Below, one piece after another: positions 54,324 to 61,985 of a DNA stretch of 64,000 nt. The stretch is taken from IMG/VR virus record IMGVR_UViG_3300028558_000029, positions 1 to 64,000 of that record; one strand, given 5' to 3'. Numbering within the stretch: the stretch's first letter is position 1; each line of letters starts with the position of its first letter. This stretch comes from a virus. The notes below the pieces were generated by a model. It was not told the origin of the DNA and did no database searches. It saw only the letters and a program-made list of their open reading frames with translations. Made by a program: the position numbers and the translations under genes.

Positions 54324-55373
54324 TTAGGCGATTTCGTCGTCCAGGGGCTGGACGGGACTGGCGATGCGACAGGAGTCGCCAAGGCTTTCGATGTGCTTCG
54401 CCATGTCGATGATCAGGGTTGCCGCGCGGTACGGATAGCGATTAATGACGGCGCAGATTTGCCGGTATGTCATCTGCGCCAAATCTTCCGGGCTATAGCC
54501 GGTCGTGGGCATCTGTGGCAAATCGACGTCGTCATAGATGCCGGGGCGGAGATAGGCTTTCTTGTGGTTATCCGCCGCGCGTTGGGCGGGGGTTTTGTCC
54601 GCCCATGTCACCTTGGTTTCGCCAGTCGACATGACGGTTACTTTGGGGTCCGCCGTAGTGCCGTCAGTCGTTTCCGGGGCCGTGGAAGGCGACGGAGTCT
54701 TGGCGCCTGTGGTCGCCGGCAGGTTGGCGTCCTTCGCCTTGCTGGCGCTACTGTAGGAGCGCGAATAGCTATAGCCGTCTGCGTCCACCCACGTATGCGA
54801 AGCGTGGTCCCAATGTCCGCCGCTGTACGTGTTGACATACGGTTGATAGTTCGAATTGCTGAACCTTGCACCGCTCTTGTCCTTGACCCATCGGCCCACA
54901 AAGATCGATTTTCCGGCCTTGTTCAGGAACACGAGTCGATTGCCTTCGGTGACGGACTTCAACCCCTTGGCTCCCCACGTCTTGGGATCGAACACCATGC
55001 CGGGGCGCGACTCGACGTAGGGTCGAAGCATGTCGGCGAACGCGGCCGTGTCAGATTTGTGCTCATCCGGGATAGGCACAGAGATGACTCCGTTGTGCAT
55101 GAGATGCACGCCCGCGCCGCAGTCGAAAGGGTGGCAATTGGACTCGTCCTTGTCGCCATGGGTGCGCCAGCGGAAATGGATGAACAGCGTGCGGCGCTTG
55201 AGTTTGTCATACTCTTTCATGAATTCGTCGAAGGTGCCCATCGACTTGATCGTTTCGACCTTCGCGCCGGTTGCGAACATGATCCCGTAGCCATCCGGAT
55301 TCTGGTAATAGCATCGGCGCAGGGTGGACTCTTCCAGGGCGACGTCATGTGGCTTGGCGATGATGATACACAT
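54324..55373 (-). CDS. class II glutamine amidotransferase
   Basis: A 349-residue protein starting at ATG 55373 (AGGAG eight bases upstream). Cys2 follows the initiator Met, as required of Ntn-type glutamine amidotransferases after Met removal. Family blocks: NPDGYGIMF, RTLFIHFRWRTHGDKDESNCHPF, HLMHNGVISV and DTAAFADML. It would hydrolyse glutamine to supply ammonia to a partner. The partner is probably the amidoligase encoded by the gene before it. The C-terminal 130 residues are Ser/Thr-rich and then helical. Confidence 0.85.
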   Translation of the reverse strand: MCIIIAKPHDVALEESTLRRCYYQNPDGYGIMFATGAKVETIKSMGTFDEFMKEYDKLKRRTLFIHFRWRTHGDKDESNCHPFDCGAGVHLMHNGVISVPIPDEHKSDTAAFADMLRPYVESRPGMVFDPKTWGAKGLKSVTEGNRLVFLNKAGKSIFVGRWVKDKSGARFSNSNYQPYVNTYSGGHWDHASHTWVDADGYSYSRSYSSASKAKDANLPATTGAKTPSPSTAPETTDGTTADPKVTVMSTGETKVTWADKTPAQRAADNHKKAYLRPGIYDDVDLPQMPTTGYSPEDLAQMTYRQICAVINRYPYRAATLIIDMAKHIESLGDSCRIASPVQPLDDEIA

Positions 55374-55402
55374 GGGTTGACTCCTATTTCGAGTGGAATG
55401 GT

Positions 55403-56770
55403 TCAGGCTTGATCGGTAACGACTGCCGGCGCATTCGGTGCCGGGTTGCGGTTCAGGCGGATATAGCCGCGCCTGTCCAGCCACGTCGCCAGATTTGGGT
55501 AGAGTCCGACTTGCTGGGGCGTGCAGACAAACCGGCAGAAAGACGGGATGTCCAAGTCACGGTTAGAGGTTGCCATGGCGAATCCCGCCGCTGCCGCCGT
55601 GAATTCCAGGTTCTTGAAAAAGCCCAGCTTGGCGACGTTGGACTTGAAGATGCGGACTTCCACGGTTGCGCGCGTATGACCGCTGATCGACACGGCGTCG
55701 TAATGATCCGTGTAGTTCAGTGCGCCATCCGAGACTTTCTTTGGACTCCGCCGACAGTATTCGTTCTGATCGCGCCCGGCGATTTCGGACATGAATCGAT
55801 TGTTGGCGGGATCGGTTATGAACGCCATGAGTCGGCCGATGCCTAGCTTGCTCATCGATGCGCGGGCGATATGGACGTGCATGCCGCAGTTCCGGGCGCG
55901 AAACCCGGACAACTTGGGCGCGGTTTCGGCAAAGAACCTGTCCCACGCGGTTTGATGGTAGGCCAGCGTCGCCGGAACGGTACAGATTTCGAATCCGTTG
56001 GAAACACTGCCGTCGTGCTTCGCAATGGCGAATTCGCCGAGCGTGTCCCGGAACGAACGGAATCCGTCGTCTATGCCGTACCCGTCGCGCGGACATACCT
56101 CCAGCTCGACTCCGAGGAACATGGTCTGATCCATCTTGCGCTCGGTGGACGCGACCAGGAACGACGGCAGGCGTTGAATCGGGTTGGCGGAATAGCTGAG
56201 AAGCTGATCCTGCTGGCGTGCGCGGTGCTCGGATCGAAGATAATAGATGCCGTCGTCTTCATCCTGGACGTAGTGGTCGCACCGGCAATTGGCGCAGATG
56301 GTGATGTGCCGGCCGGCATGCTGCGCTTGCCAGAACCATCCAAGCGGCAGGCTTTCGACTCCGCAGTGTCCGCACGTTGCGGGCTGGCCATAACTACGGA
56401 GTCTGATCGGCCCGCGCTCTCCGGTCATACGCGCGTGTCCGCCGTTACGATCAATCCATCGCCAAACCGGCTCACGGATTGTGTCGGACTCGGGGTAGAC
56501 ATCGGAGCCAACCAGGACGAAAGTCTGACCGCGTGTGTTGTGGTTCAGCCAATCGCGGACTCGCGTGCGGTGCCAGATGGTTTCAGTGCCGGTCAGGCCG
56601 TTGGCGAATTGACGGGTAAGTAGCGCGATGGCGTCGCGGTCCCATCGGCCGCGCCGGCACATGTCGATTGCCCATCGAATCGCGATGTACTGGCGACGCT
56701 TGATCGCGTGCCGAATCTGCCCGTGACGATCCTGGTACATACCGGCCGGGATGCCTGGATTGCGTGGCAT
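55403..56770 (-). CDS. amidoligase-family protein with zinc ribbon
   Basis: A 455-residue protein. A zinc ribbon (CGHCGVES ... CANCRCD) sits at about 133-165. An Amidoligase_2-type domain begins near 218 with LGVELEVCPRDGY, then AKHDGSVSNGFEICTVPA, RNCGMHVHIARA and TRATVEVRIFKS. This is the glutamine-synthetase-like amidoligase fold, which joins an amine to a carboxylate using ATP. Pairing with a class II amidotransferase in phages is a known arrangement; the target may be peptide, protein or cell wall. Confidence 0.8.
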   Translation of the reverse strand: MPRNPGIPAGMYQDRHGQIRHAIKRRQYIAIRWAIDMCRRGRWDRDAIALLTRQFANGLTGTETIWHRTRVRDWLNHNTRGQTFVLVGSDVYPESDTIREPVWRWIDRNGGHARMTGERGPIRLRSYGQPATCGHCGVESLPLGWFWQAQHAGRHITICANCRCDHYVQDEDDGIYYLRSEHRARQQDQLLSYSANPIQRLPSFLVASTERKMDQTMFLGVELEVCPRDGYGIDDGFRSFRDTLGEFAIAKHDGSVSNGFEICTVPATLAYHQTAWDRFFAETAPKLSGFRARNCGMHVHIARASMSKLGIGRLMAFITDPANNRFMSEIAGRDQNEYCRRSPKKVSDGALNYTDHYDAVSISGHTRATVEVRIFKSNVAKLGFFKNLEFTAAAAGFAMATSNRDLDIPSFCRFVCTPQQVGLYPNLATWLDRRGYIRLNRNPAPNAPAVVTDQA

Positions 56771-56887
56771 GTCCTGTTTCCTCTTGTGCGGCTTGCTGGC
56801 GGGATTGCCGGCTTACCTGACGCCTTGGCCCGGCGCGGGGTTGTCATGTCCCGGCCGGGCTGGCGATTGGCTTGTGGTGGCGTTGGG

Positions 56888-57496
56888 CTAGTCGCCCGCG
56901 TCGCCACCATCAACGCCCATTTCGCCATGGTTAGGGCAATGCGGTGCGCCAACGTCGGTTAACCATTTACGTGTCGTCCGAACCACGTAACCACAATCGC
57001 CGCATTCGCATTTGACCATACGAGTCGTCTGCTTCTTCTCGCCTTCTGGCATGGCAATGATGCGAGCGTGCGGGATGTTGCCCAGGTCGGCGATGACTCG
57101 TTGCGCGTGCCGTGTAAACGACTCGCCGGCCTTTGTGGCTGTCGCCTTGCCTTCCAGGCCGATGGATCGGACAAGCGGGACAAACGGCCCCTTGTGTCCG
57201 ACTCCTGGCCCAAGCGCCAAATGGGCCAACTCATGGGCCAGCGTCGCCAGCACGTCCACCGAGTCCACGCGGTCAAGGCGTGGCGAGATGAATATCTGGC
57301 CGATGCCGTCAGCCGTTGCTGTACCGTGCCACGCTTGCCCAATGATGGCTTTGCGGGCGCGAGTCCCGCCCTTGTCCGGCCATCCGATGCTGATTCGTAC
57401 CTGTCGGGGCAGGGGATGGCCGGCTTGAGCGTAGAGCGGGCGCAATTGCTCGGTTGCGCGCTCAAGCCATGCTTCGCGAGTCTGGGGTTGCGACAC
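56888..57496 (-). CDS. SprT-like zinc metalloprotease-fold protein
   Basis: A 202-residue protein from GTG 57496, with GGAGG eight bases upstream. HELAHLALG at 88-96 supplies the HExxH metal site, with GHKGPF downstream. A C-terminal zinc ribbon (CECGDCGY ... CPNH) completes the SprT/Spartan-like layout. SprT-family proteins act on DNA-bound proteins; phage versions are uncharacterised. Confidence 0.75.
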   Translation of the reverse strand: MSQPQTREAWLERATEQLRPLYAQAGHPLPRQVRISIGWPDKGGTRARKAIIGQAWHGTATADGIGQIFISPRLDRVDSVDVLATLAHELAHLALGPGVGHKGPFVPLVRSIGLEGKATATKAGESFTRHAQRVIADLGNIPHARIIAMPEGEKKQTTRMVKCECGDCGYVVRTTRKWLTDVGAPHCPNHGEMGVDGGDAGD

Positions 57497-57500
57497 GGTG

Positions 57501-57734
57501 CTATTCCTCCGCGTTAAGTAAGCGGTATAGTTCGGCGCGATACCTGGAAACAAGCGCAGCGCCGTCACCTTCCCGCATGAATTGATTGGTCATGTGTGTT
57601 ATTTGGTTATTTATTTCCGAGTCTGACGCGGGATAGCCCTCGTTGCGACATTCCACAATCCAGCTAAAGGTTAGGCGCGCCTCATCCTCTGGCCAATTGG
57701 ATTCCGCCTCTTGCATCATACGGGCATATGACAT
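57501..57734 (-). CDS. small acidic hypothetical protein
   Basis: A 77-residue protein with GGAGG six bases before ATG 57734. It is wholly helical and acidic (EAESNWPEDEARLTFSWIVECRNEG). No family recognised. Confidence 0.55.
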   Translation of the reverse strand: MSYARMMQEAESNWPEDEARLTFSWIVECRNEGYPASDSEINNQITHMTNQFMREGDGAALVSRYRAELYRLLNAEE

Positions 57735-57737
57735 GGC

Positions 57738-57920
57738 CTATTCCTCCGCGTGTATGGCGCTAGCGATACCGCGCGCGCCCTCGAACACATCGTCATAGCG
57801 TGCGAAATCGGCATCGATGCCAGCGGACACGCGGTCGAGGCGATCCGCCTCCGCACGCTGGACTCGAATGATCCTGGCGATGGCCGGACGGTTGATGATG
57901 ATGATTCGCTTGGTTTGCAT
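57738..57920 (-). CDS. small hypothetical protein
   Basis: A 60-residue protein, AGGAG eight bases before ATG 57920. It opens MQTKRIIIINRPAIARIIR, a hydrophobic-basic strand, and then becomes an acidic helix. No family recognised. Confidence 0.5.
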   Translation of the reverse strand: MQTKRIIIINRPAIARIIRVQRAEADRLDRVSAGIDADFARYDDVFEGARGIASAIHAEE

Positions 57921-57931
57921 GGTGTGGACTC

Positions 57932-58141
57932 CTATTCGCCCTTGGTTTCATCGTACGCGCGCCACGTGGCGACCGCCGCCGCAATCCTGTCGGCATCTTC
58001 ATATGACAGGTACAGAATCTCCCCTCCCGTAGTGAGGAGGCGGATTGTTTTGTTTCGGCAGGATGAGACATTGGTGATGATTTTACCTATGTCCCTGTCT
58101 TTGCTTTCGCGCCCGGTGCGGCTTGTCCTGGCTATTTTCAT
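57932..58141 (-). CDS. small basic hypothetical protein
   Basis: A 69-residue protein from ATG 58141, with GGAG upstream. Its Arg/Lys-rich start (MKIARTSRTGRESKDRDIGK) leads to a beta hairpin and a helix. The longer frame to 58348 would overlap the next gene almost entirely. Confidence 0.5.
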   Translation of the reverse strand: MKIARTSRTGRESKDRDIGKIITNVSSCRNKTIRLLTTGGEILYLSYEDADRIAAAVATWRAYDETKGE

Positions 58142-58157
58142 CGCCTCTCTCCGTTCC

Positions 58158-58373
58158 TTAGCGTATGCGCAGAATGTCTGCCGGCGATTCGCCCGTATCC
58201 TCTCCCCATTGATCGCGCGGCGCGAGGCGCTGTCCGCTGCTATTGTAGTCAGCCCCGCAATCGTCACAGGTGTTCGTAAAGCCGCGCAGCACAACATGCG
58301 CATTGCAGTCGCACCGCCCGACTCGCGGGGATCCGGGATATTCAGCATTGCGCTGTCTGATAATCATGATCAT
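58158..58373 (-). CDS. zinc-ribbon phage protein
   Basis: A 71-residue protein from ATG 58373 (ATG 58367 also possible). Cys pairs RCDC and CDDCG form a zinc site, followed by YNSSGQRLAPRDQWGEDTGESPADIL, a recurrent end in small phage zinc proteins of this type. It is the first gene of the reverse-strand operon. Confidence 0.6.
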   Translation of the reverse strand: MIMIIRQRNAEYPGSPRVGRCDCNAHVVLRGFTNTCDDCGADYNSSGQRLAPRDQWGEDTGESPADILRIR

Positions 58374-58419
58374 TTGTTCTATCTCCGTTCCTATCGCGGT
58401 CAGCCGCGATGGCCCATTC

Positions 58420-58448
58420 AAGCTAGTGCAAATCTGCACCGGTTGCAA
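58420..58448 (-). promoter_or_regulatory. putative promoter/operator of the reverse-strand operon
   Basis: Read leftward: TTGCAA (58448-58443), a 17-base spacer and TAGCTT (58425-58420). The spacer contains TGCAAATCTGCA (58427-58438 on the forward strand), a member of the TGCA-N4-TGCA family. The -10 is weak, which fits activation or repression by a bound factor. Confidence 0.5.
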
Positions 58449-58548
58449 GCCTCGCGATGAGAGGAATCGCCCACTCGCACGAATGCAATGGTTGTGCCAT
58501 GGCGATTCCAGCGTCGATTGAGCGGCGGAATCCCCCATCGCCGACATG

Positions 58549-58881
58549 AGACAGAATTGCGTGTAATGGCAAAATGTATAGCAATGTCATGGCGTTATGT
58601 TGAAACTCTCAACCATGCGAGTGTTGACTGAGTCCACAACATTTTGATCGATCGATGGCTATTCGGTGGGTCGATTAGGATTCTGACCGCCCGGAAAGCC
58701 GCAGAAACCCTGGATTTAGGTGCTGAACTGGCGAAGGCAAGTTTTAAGCTATAACTGGCCGGTCAGGATCAAACCGGCCTGTAGGCCTGTTAAAACGCAA
58801 TTGCGGGGCTATGGGGTTTGCGTGGTTGTGGCGACTGGTGAGAGAGGCGAGTCCATCAATCGAAAACATCGATTGATCGTG
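58549..58881. other. non-coding stretch with two inverted repeats
   Basis: No ORF with a ribosome site is seen. GGCCGGT (58757-58763) pairs with ACCGGCC (58773-58779), and ATCAATCG (58855-58862) pairs with CGATTGAT (58870-58877). The segment AAACCGGCCTGTAGGCC at 58771 repeats a sequence found near 41079 and 52060. GATCGATCGATGG near 58646 is a further small repeat. The region is more AT-rich than average and could hold an origin, operators or a small RNA. Confidence 0.35.
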
Positions 58882-59394
58882 CTAGCGCTGATTCCAGCGG
58901 CGCCCGGAGCGGGGGATTGATCCTTCGCCATCGCGTTGTCTGACGATCATGGCTCCACCCATTCGAGCGATCACGGCCTGCTGTCGGATGATCTCAGAGT
59001 CGATCTCTGCGAGTATGGCGATTGCATCATTTACACGTTCAGCAATGACGTGTCGTAGGGCTGCCAGAGCAACGATTGGCGCATGTCTTCCGTACCTGTG
59101 CCACCGCTTAACCGTGATGGTGGAGTAGCCTGGCACAAGCATCTGAATGAGTTTCCATCGGCCAGGGCAATCCCAATGTGTTGCATATGGAGCGAGCCAC
59201 ATAACCGCCCGTGACCAGGGGCCGCGTCCTGCCTCAATAGCCGGGGACGACTGCCACCGGGCTTCGCGCCTGATGCGGTTTCTGTTTACACGATCTACTC
59301 GCTCCGCGAGCGCGGCGCGCACAGCGTCTGGCGCGGGAATTGCATTGGCGCGCGGAACTGGCTTGACGAGGGTGGATGTGGCGTCTAGTGGCAC
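58882..59394 (-). CDS. hypothetical protein with HTH-like segment
   Basis: A 170-residue protein read from GTG 59394. The middle (CPGRWKLIQMLVPGYSTITVKRWHRYGRH, in parts) looks like an HTH, with YSTITVKRW as the recognition helix, followed by a helix bundle. The N-terminus is Ala/Arg-rich. The ribosome site is weak. It may be a DNA-binding regulator of the flanking non-coding elements. Confidence 0.45.
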   Translation of the reverse strand: MPLDATSTLVKPVPRANAIPAPDAVRAALAERVDRVNRNRIRREARWQSSPAIEAGRGPWSRAVMWLAPYATHWDCPGRWKLIQMLVPGYSTITVKRWHRYGRHAPIVALAALRHVIAERVNDAIAILAEIDSEIIRQQAVIARMGGAMIVRQRDGEGSIPRSGRRWNQR

Positions 59395-59449
59395 CAGAGT
59401 CGACCTACTAGATGTAGTGGGTCATATAATCGAGAAGCACGCTCAACGA

Positions 59450-59506
59450 CTAAGCCATTGAAATAGGCTGCGATGGTTTTCGCATAATGTGTATTACGGT
59501 GCTCAT
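59450..59506 (-). CDS. 18-residue micro-ORF
   Basis: Read leftward: MSTVIHIMRKPSQPISMA, with AGGA seven bases before the ATG. It precedes the 170-residue gene by about 55 bases. It could be a leader peptide or a chance ORF. Confidence 0.25.
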   Translation of the reverse strand: MSTVIHIMRKPSQPISMA

Positions 59507-59661
59507 GGTCTATTCCTAGCCTTTCCTGGCTGGTCTGCGGTCGCGCGCGAGCGCGTCGGACGCGGCGTCTGACAACATTGATGACCCCACCCCCTACGGC
59601 CCCCAAAGAAAAATCGTATCGCGCGCCCCGGAAAATTCCGGACTGTTCGTGCTAATCGTCC

Positions 59662-59691
59662 TTGACTTCAATTATCCCCATGTGCTTATAT
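59662..59691 (+). promoter_or_regulatory. promoter with operator-like site before the structured leader
   Basis: TTGACT (59662-59667), an 18-base spacer and TTATAT (59686-59691). TGCTTATATGCA (59683-59694) covers the -10. Transcription should begin near 59698, at the foot of the long stem below. Just upstream lies the palindrome CCGGAA-aa-TTCCGG (59628-59641). Confidence 0.6.
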
Positions 59692-59696
59692 GCACA

Positions 59697-59791
59697 TCGA
59701 TGAGCGGCGTGCCCGCCGCCGAGCCCGGCCCGACCCCCAAAGCCTCGCCAGCTCGGCTTTCCCCCAGAGCCCCGGTCACGCCGCTCATCGA
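59697..59791 (+). ncRNA. structured 5' leader RNA with 15-bp terminal stem
   Basis: TCGATGAGCGGCGTG (59697-59711) pairs perfectly with CACGCCGCTCATCGA (59777-59791). Inside, GCCGAGC (59718-59724) pairs with GCTCGGC (59751-59757), with C-rich single strands between. The 5' arm begins at the predicted start of transcription, and the gene ribosome site GGGAG is six bases after the 3' arm. It matches no riboswitch class I know; it could be a cis-regulator or a stable small RNA. Confidence 0.5.
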
Positions 59792-59810
59792 CATCTGGGG
59801 AGATCAATCG

Positions 59811-60017
59811 ATGCCTGAACTCAAGCCCTGCCCCTTCTGCGGCTACCCCGCGCGCCTATCGGTCGCGCTGGTCCAGCAGGTCTGGCACGGCACCGCCGGC
59901 TGCTCGCACTGCACGGCGCAGACGCAAGCGAATGGCGAGACGTATCTATCGACGCGCGAGGTGACGGCCGAGGGTTGGAACCAGCGCGCGAGGCCGAAGA
60001 GAGAGTGGATCATATAG
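59811..60017 (+). CDS. Lar-like zinc protein
   Basis: A 68-residue protein with GGGAG nine bases before ATG 59811. CPFCGYPARL ... GCSHCTAQT gives the two CxxC pairs, and the end (EVTAEGWNQRA) has the WNxR motif of Lar-type restriction-alleviation family proteins. Many phages encode such small zinc proteins. Lar relieves type I restriction in Rac prophage; that role is not proven for this relative. Confidence 0.6.
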   Translation: MPELKPCPFCGYPARLSVALVQQVWHGTAGCSHCTAQTQANGETYLSTREVTAEGWNQRARPKREWII

Positions 60018-60027
60018 GAGAGTGACT

Positions 60028-60939
60028 ATGGGTGGCGGAACCTTTGACCACAATGCCTATCGTGCCTACGCCTCGACGACCAGGGGGAAGAGTACTGATG
60101 AAATTTATCGGGCGCGGGAAATCAATGCCGACCTGAACCCGCTCGGCGTGAAGCTGCGCGAGTCACGCGACAGTGTTGACAATCCGCGCTCTACGCCGCT
60201 CATCGTTGGCATCGATGTGACCGGCAGCATGGGAATCATCGCCGATACGTTGGCTCGCGAGGGTCTTGGCACCCTGTTCAGGGGTGTTCTGGAGCGCAAG
60301 CCAATCTCCGACCCACACGTCATGTTCATGGCGATCGGTGACGCCTATATCGACCGCGCACCGCTCCAGGTGTCGCAGTTCGAGGCGGACAACCGCATCG
60401 TTCAGCAGCTGGCTTCGATTTATCTGGAGCACGGCGGCGGTAGCAACGATTTCGAGAGCTATAACCTGCCCTGGTATTTCGCCGCGATGCACACGAAGCA
60501 CGACAGCATGGAGAAACGCGGAAAGCGCGGCTATCTGTTCACGGTTGGCGACGAGGAGGCACCGAAGGCGTTGACCAAAGAGCAGCTGAAGAAGATTTGC
60601 GGAGACGACGCGCAGGCCGATATGTCGAGTCTTGACCTGCTCCACATGGCGCAGCGCTCCTATGACGTGTTCCACATCGTCATTGAGCAGGGAAGCTACG
60701 CCAGTCGCGCCATCGACAGGGTGATGAGCAGCTGGACGCCGTTGCTCGGTCAGCGTGTGATCCGCCTGTCTGACTACACCAAGCTGGCCGAGACGATCGT
60801 CAGTGCGATCGAGGTTGCCGAGGGCCGGGACGCCAGCGATTCGGCTGCTGGTTGGGGCAGCGGATCGTCGGCTGTCCTGGCGGCGGTAAAGGGTATCGAC
60901 CGCATCGGTGCGACCAGGGTGCTGGGAGGGCCACGCTGA
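60028..60939 (+). CDS. von Willebrand A-like protein
   Basis: A 303-residue protein from ATG 60028, with GGAG seven bases upstream. LIVGIDVTGSMG at about 58-69 resembles the MIDAS metal site of vWA domains (DxSxS form, here DxTxS). Later blocks are HVMFMAIGDAYIDRAPLQV and GKRGYLFTVGDEE, fitting the alternating strands of that fold. Phage vWA proteins are little studied; it is directly coupled to the PurA/PurZ-like gene. Confidence 0.65.
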   Translation: MGGGTFDHNAYRAYASTTRGKSTDEIYRAREINADLNPLGVKLRESRDSVDNPRSTPLIVGIDVTGSMGIIADTLAREGLGTLFRGVLERKPISDPHVMFMAIGDAYIDRAPLQVSQFEADNRIVQQLASIYLEHGGGSNDFESYNLPWYFAAMHTKHDSMEKRGKRGYLFTVGDEEAPKALTKEQLKKICGDDAQADMSSLDLLHMAQRSYDVFHIVIEQGSYASRAIDRVMSSWTPLLGQRVIRLSDYTKLAETIVSAIEVAEGRDASDSAAGWGSGSSAVLAAVKGIDRIGATRVLGGPR

Positions 60940-61985
60940 TGCGAGCGCGCGTCGTCATCGGAGCGAACTTCGGCGATGAGGGCAAGGGCCTTGTCACCGA
61001 CTGGCTTTGCGCTACGCAAGGGGCTGGTGTGGTTGTGCGCTTCAATGGCGGCGCGCAGGCGGCCCACACGGTGGTCACGCCAGAAGGTGAACGGCATGTG
61101 TTTTCGCACTTTGGGTCGGGATCGTTCTTGGGTGTGCCGACCTTTCTGTCGAAGTTCTTCGTCTGCAATCCGATCGCGTTCTTCGACGAGGCCAGGCAGC
61201 TTGACGCGATCGGCGTCACGCCGGATGTCTACGCTCATCCGGACTGTCTGGTCACGACCTTCGCCGACATGATTATCAACCAGCGCATGGAGGATGCCCG
61301 TGGTGAAGGCCGCCACGGCAGCGTTGGGTTCGGGGTTGGCGAGACGGTGGTTCGCTCGTCGATGCCGAACCTCCAGATCACCATGAGTGATCTGTGGAAC
61401 CGCACGTCGCTCAGGGACCGGTTGACTGAAATCTGTACGAAGTATGCGGAATTCCGGACCGGAGCGCCGATTGAGAAGGCTGATCAGATGATCGAGGCTT
61501 TCCTGGCGTGCTGCGAGCGGTTTGCCGAGTCAATTGGCTCGGCCGGCATTGGCCAGTGCCAGGAACCGGTGTTCGAGGGTGCCCAGGGGCTACTACTGGA
61601 CCAGGATAACAAGGAGTTCTTTCCTCACGTCACCCGGTCGAGCACTGGCCTGAAGAATGTCCTGTCGATCTGTAGCGGCACGGAGTTCGGCGACCTGGAC
61701 ATCTATTACGTTTCCAGGACGTACATGACCCGGCACGGTGCCGGTCCACTGCCGGGGCACGATCCGGCCATGTCGTACCATGACGATACCAACCTGGATC
61801 ATGCCTACCAGGGAAGGATTCGTTTCGGCAGGCTGGACGGCCCGGCCCTGGTCAAGCGCTGCACCGCCGATGCGGCTGGACGTGACTTCAAGCTGGTCAT
61901 GACCCACTGCGACCAGCTTGCGTCGTCGGTCAAGGCTGATGTGTATTCGTTTGGCCCCAAGAGAACGGACGTGACAGATGGTTAA
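60939..61985 (+). CDS. adenylosuccinate synthetase family enzyme (PurA/PurZ-like)
   Basis: A 348-residue protein, shorter than host PurA (about 430) and near the size of phage PurZ. The P-loop region NFGDEGKG is at 10-17, with Asp13 kept. RFNGGAQAAHTV carries the second catalytic His, FEGAQGLLLDQD follows near 207, and TRHGAGPLPGHD lies near 269. PurA joins aspartate to IMP, whereas PurZ uses dGMP on the way to 2-aminoadenine DNA. In PurZ of the S-2L type the Asp13 position is replaced, as I recall, so the substrate here is open. Confidence 0.8.
   Translation: MRARVVIGANFGDEGKGLVTDWLCATQGAGVVVRFNGGAQAAHTVVTPEGERHVFSHFGSGSFLGVPTFLSKFFVCNPIAFFDEARQLDAIGVTPDVYAHPDCLVTTFADMIINQRMEDARGEGRHGSVGFGVGETVVRSSMPNLQITMSDLWNRTSLRDRLTEICTKYAEFRTGAPIEKADQMIEAFLACCERFAESIGSAGIGQCQEPVFEGAQGLLLDQDNKEFFPHVTRSSTGLKNVLSICSGTEFGDLDIYYVSRTYMTRHGAGPLPGHDPAMSYHDDTNLDHAYQGRIRFGRLDGPALVKRCTADAAGRDFKLVMTHCDQLASSVKADVYSFGPKRTDVTDG

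Noticed and set aside
58720-58920. Forward 66-codon frame in the non-coding stretch
   Set aside because: No ribosome site, odd composition, and it crosses two inverted repeats.
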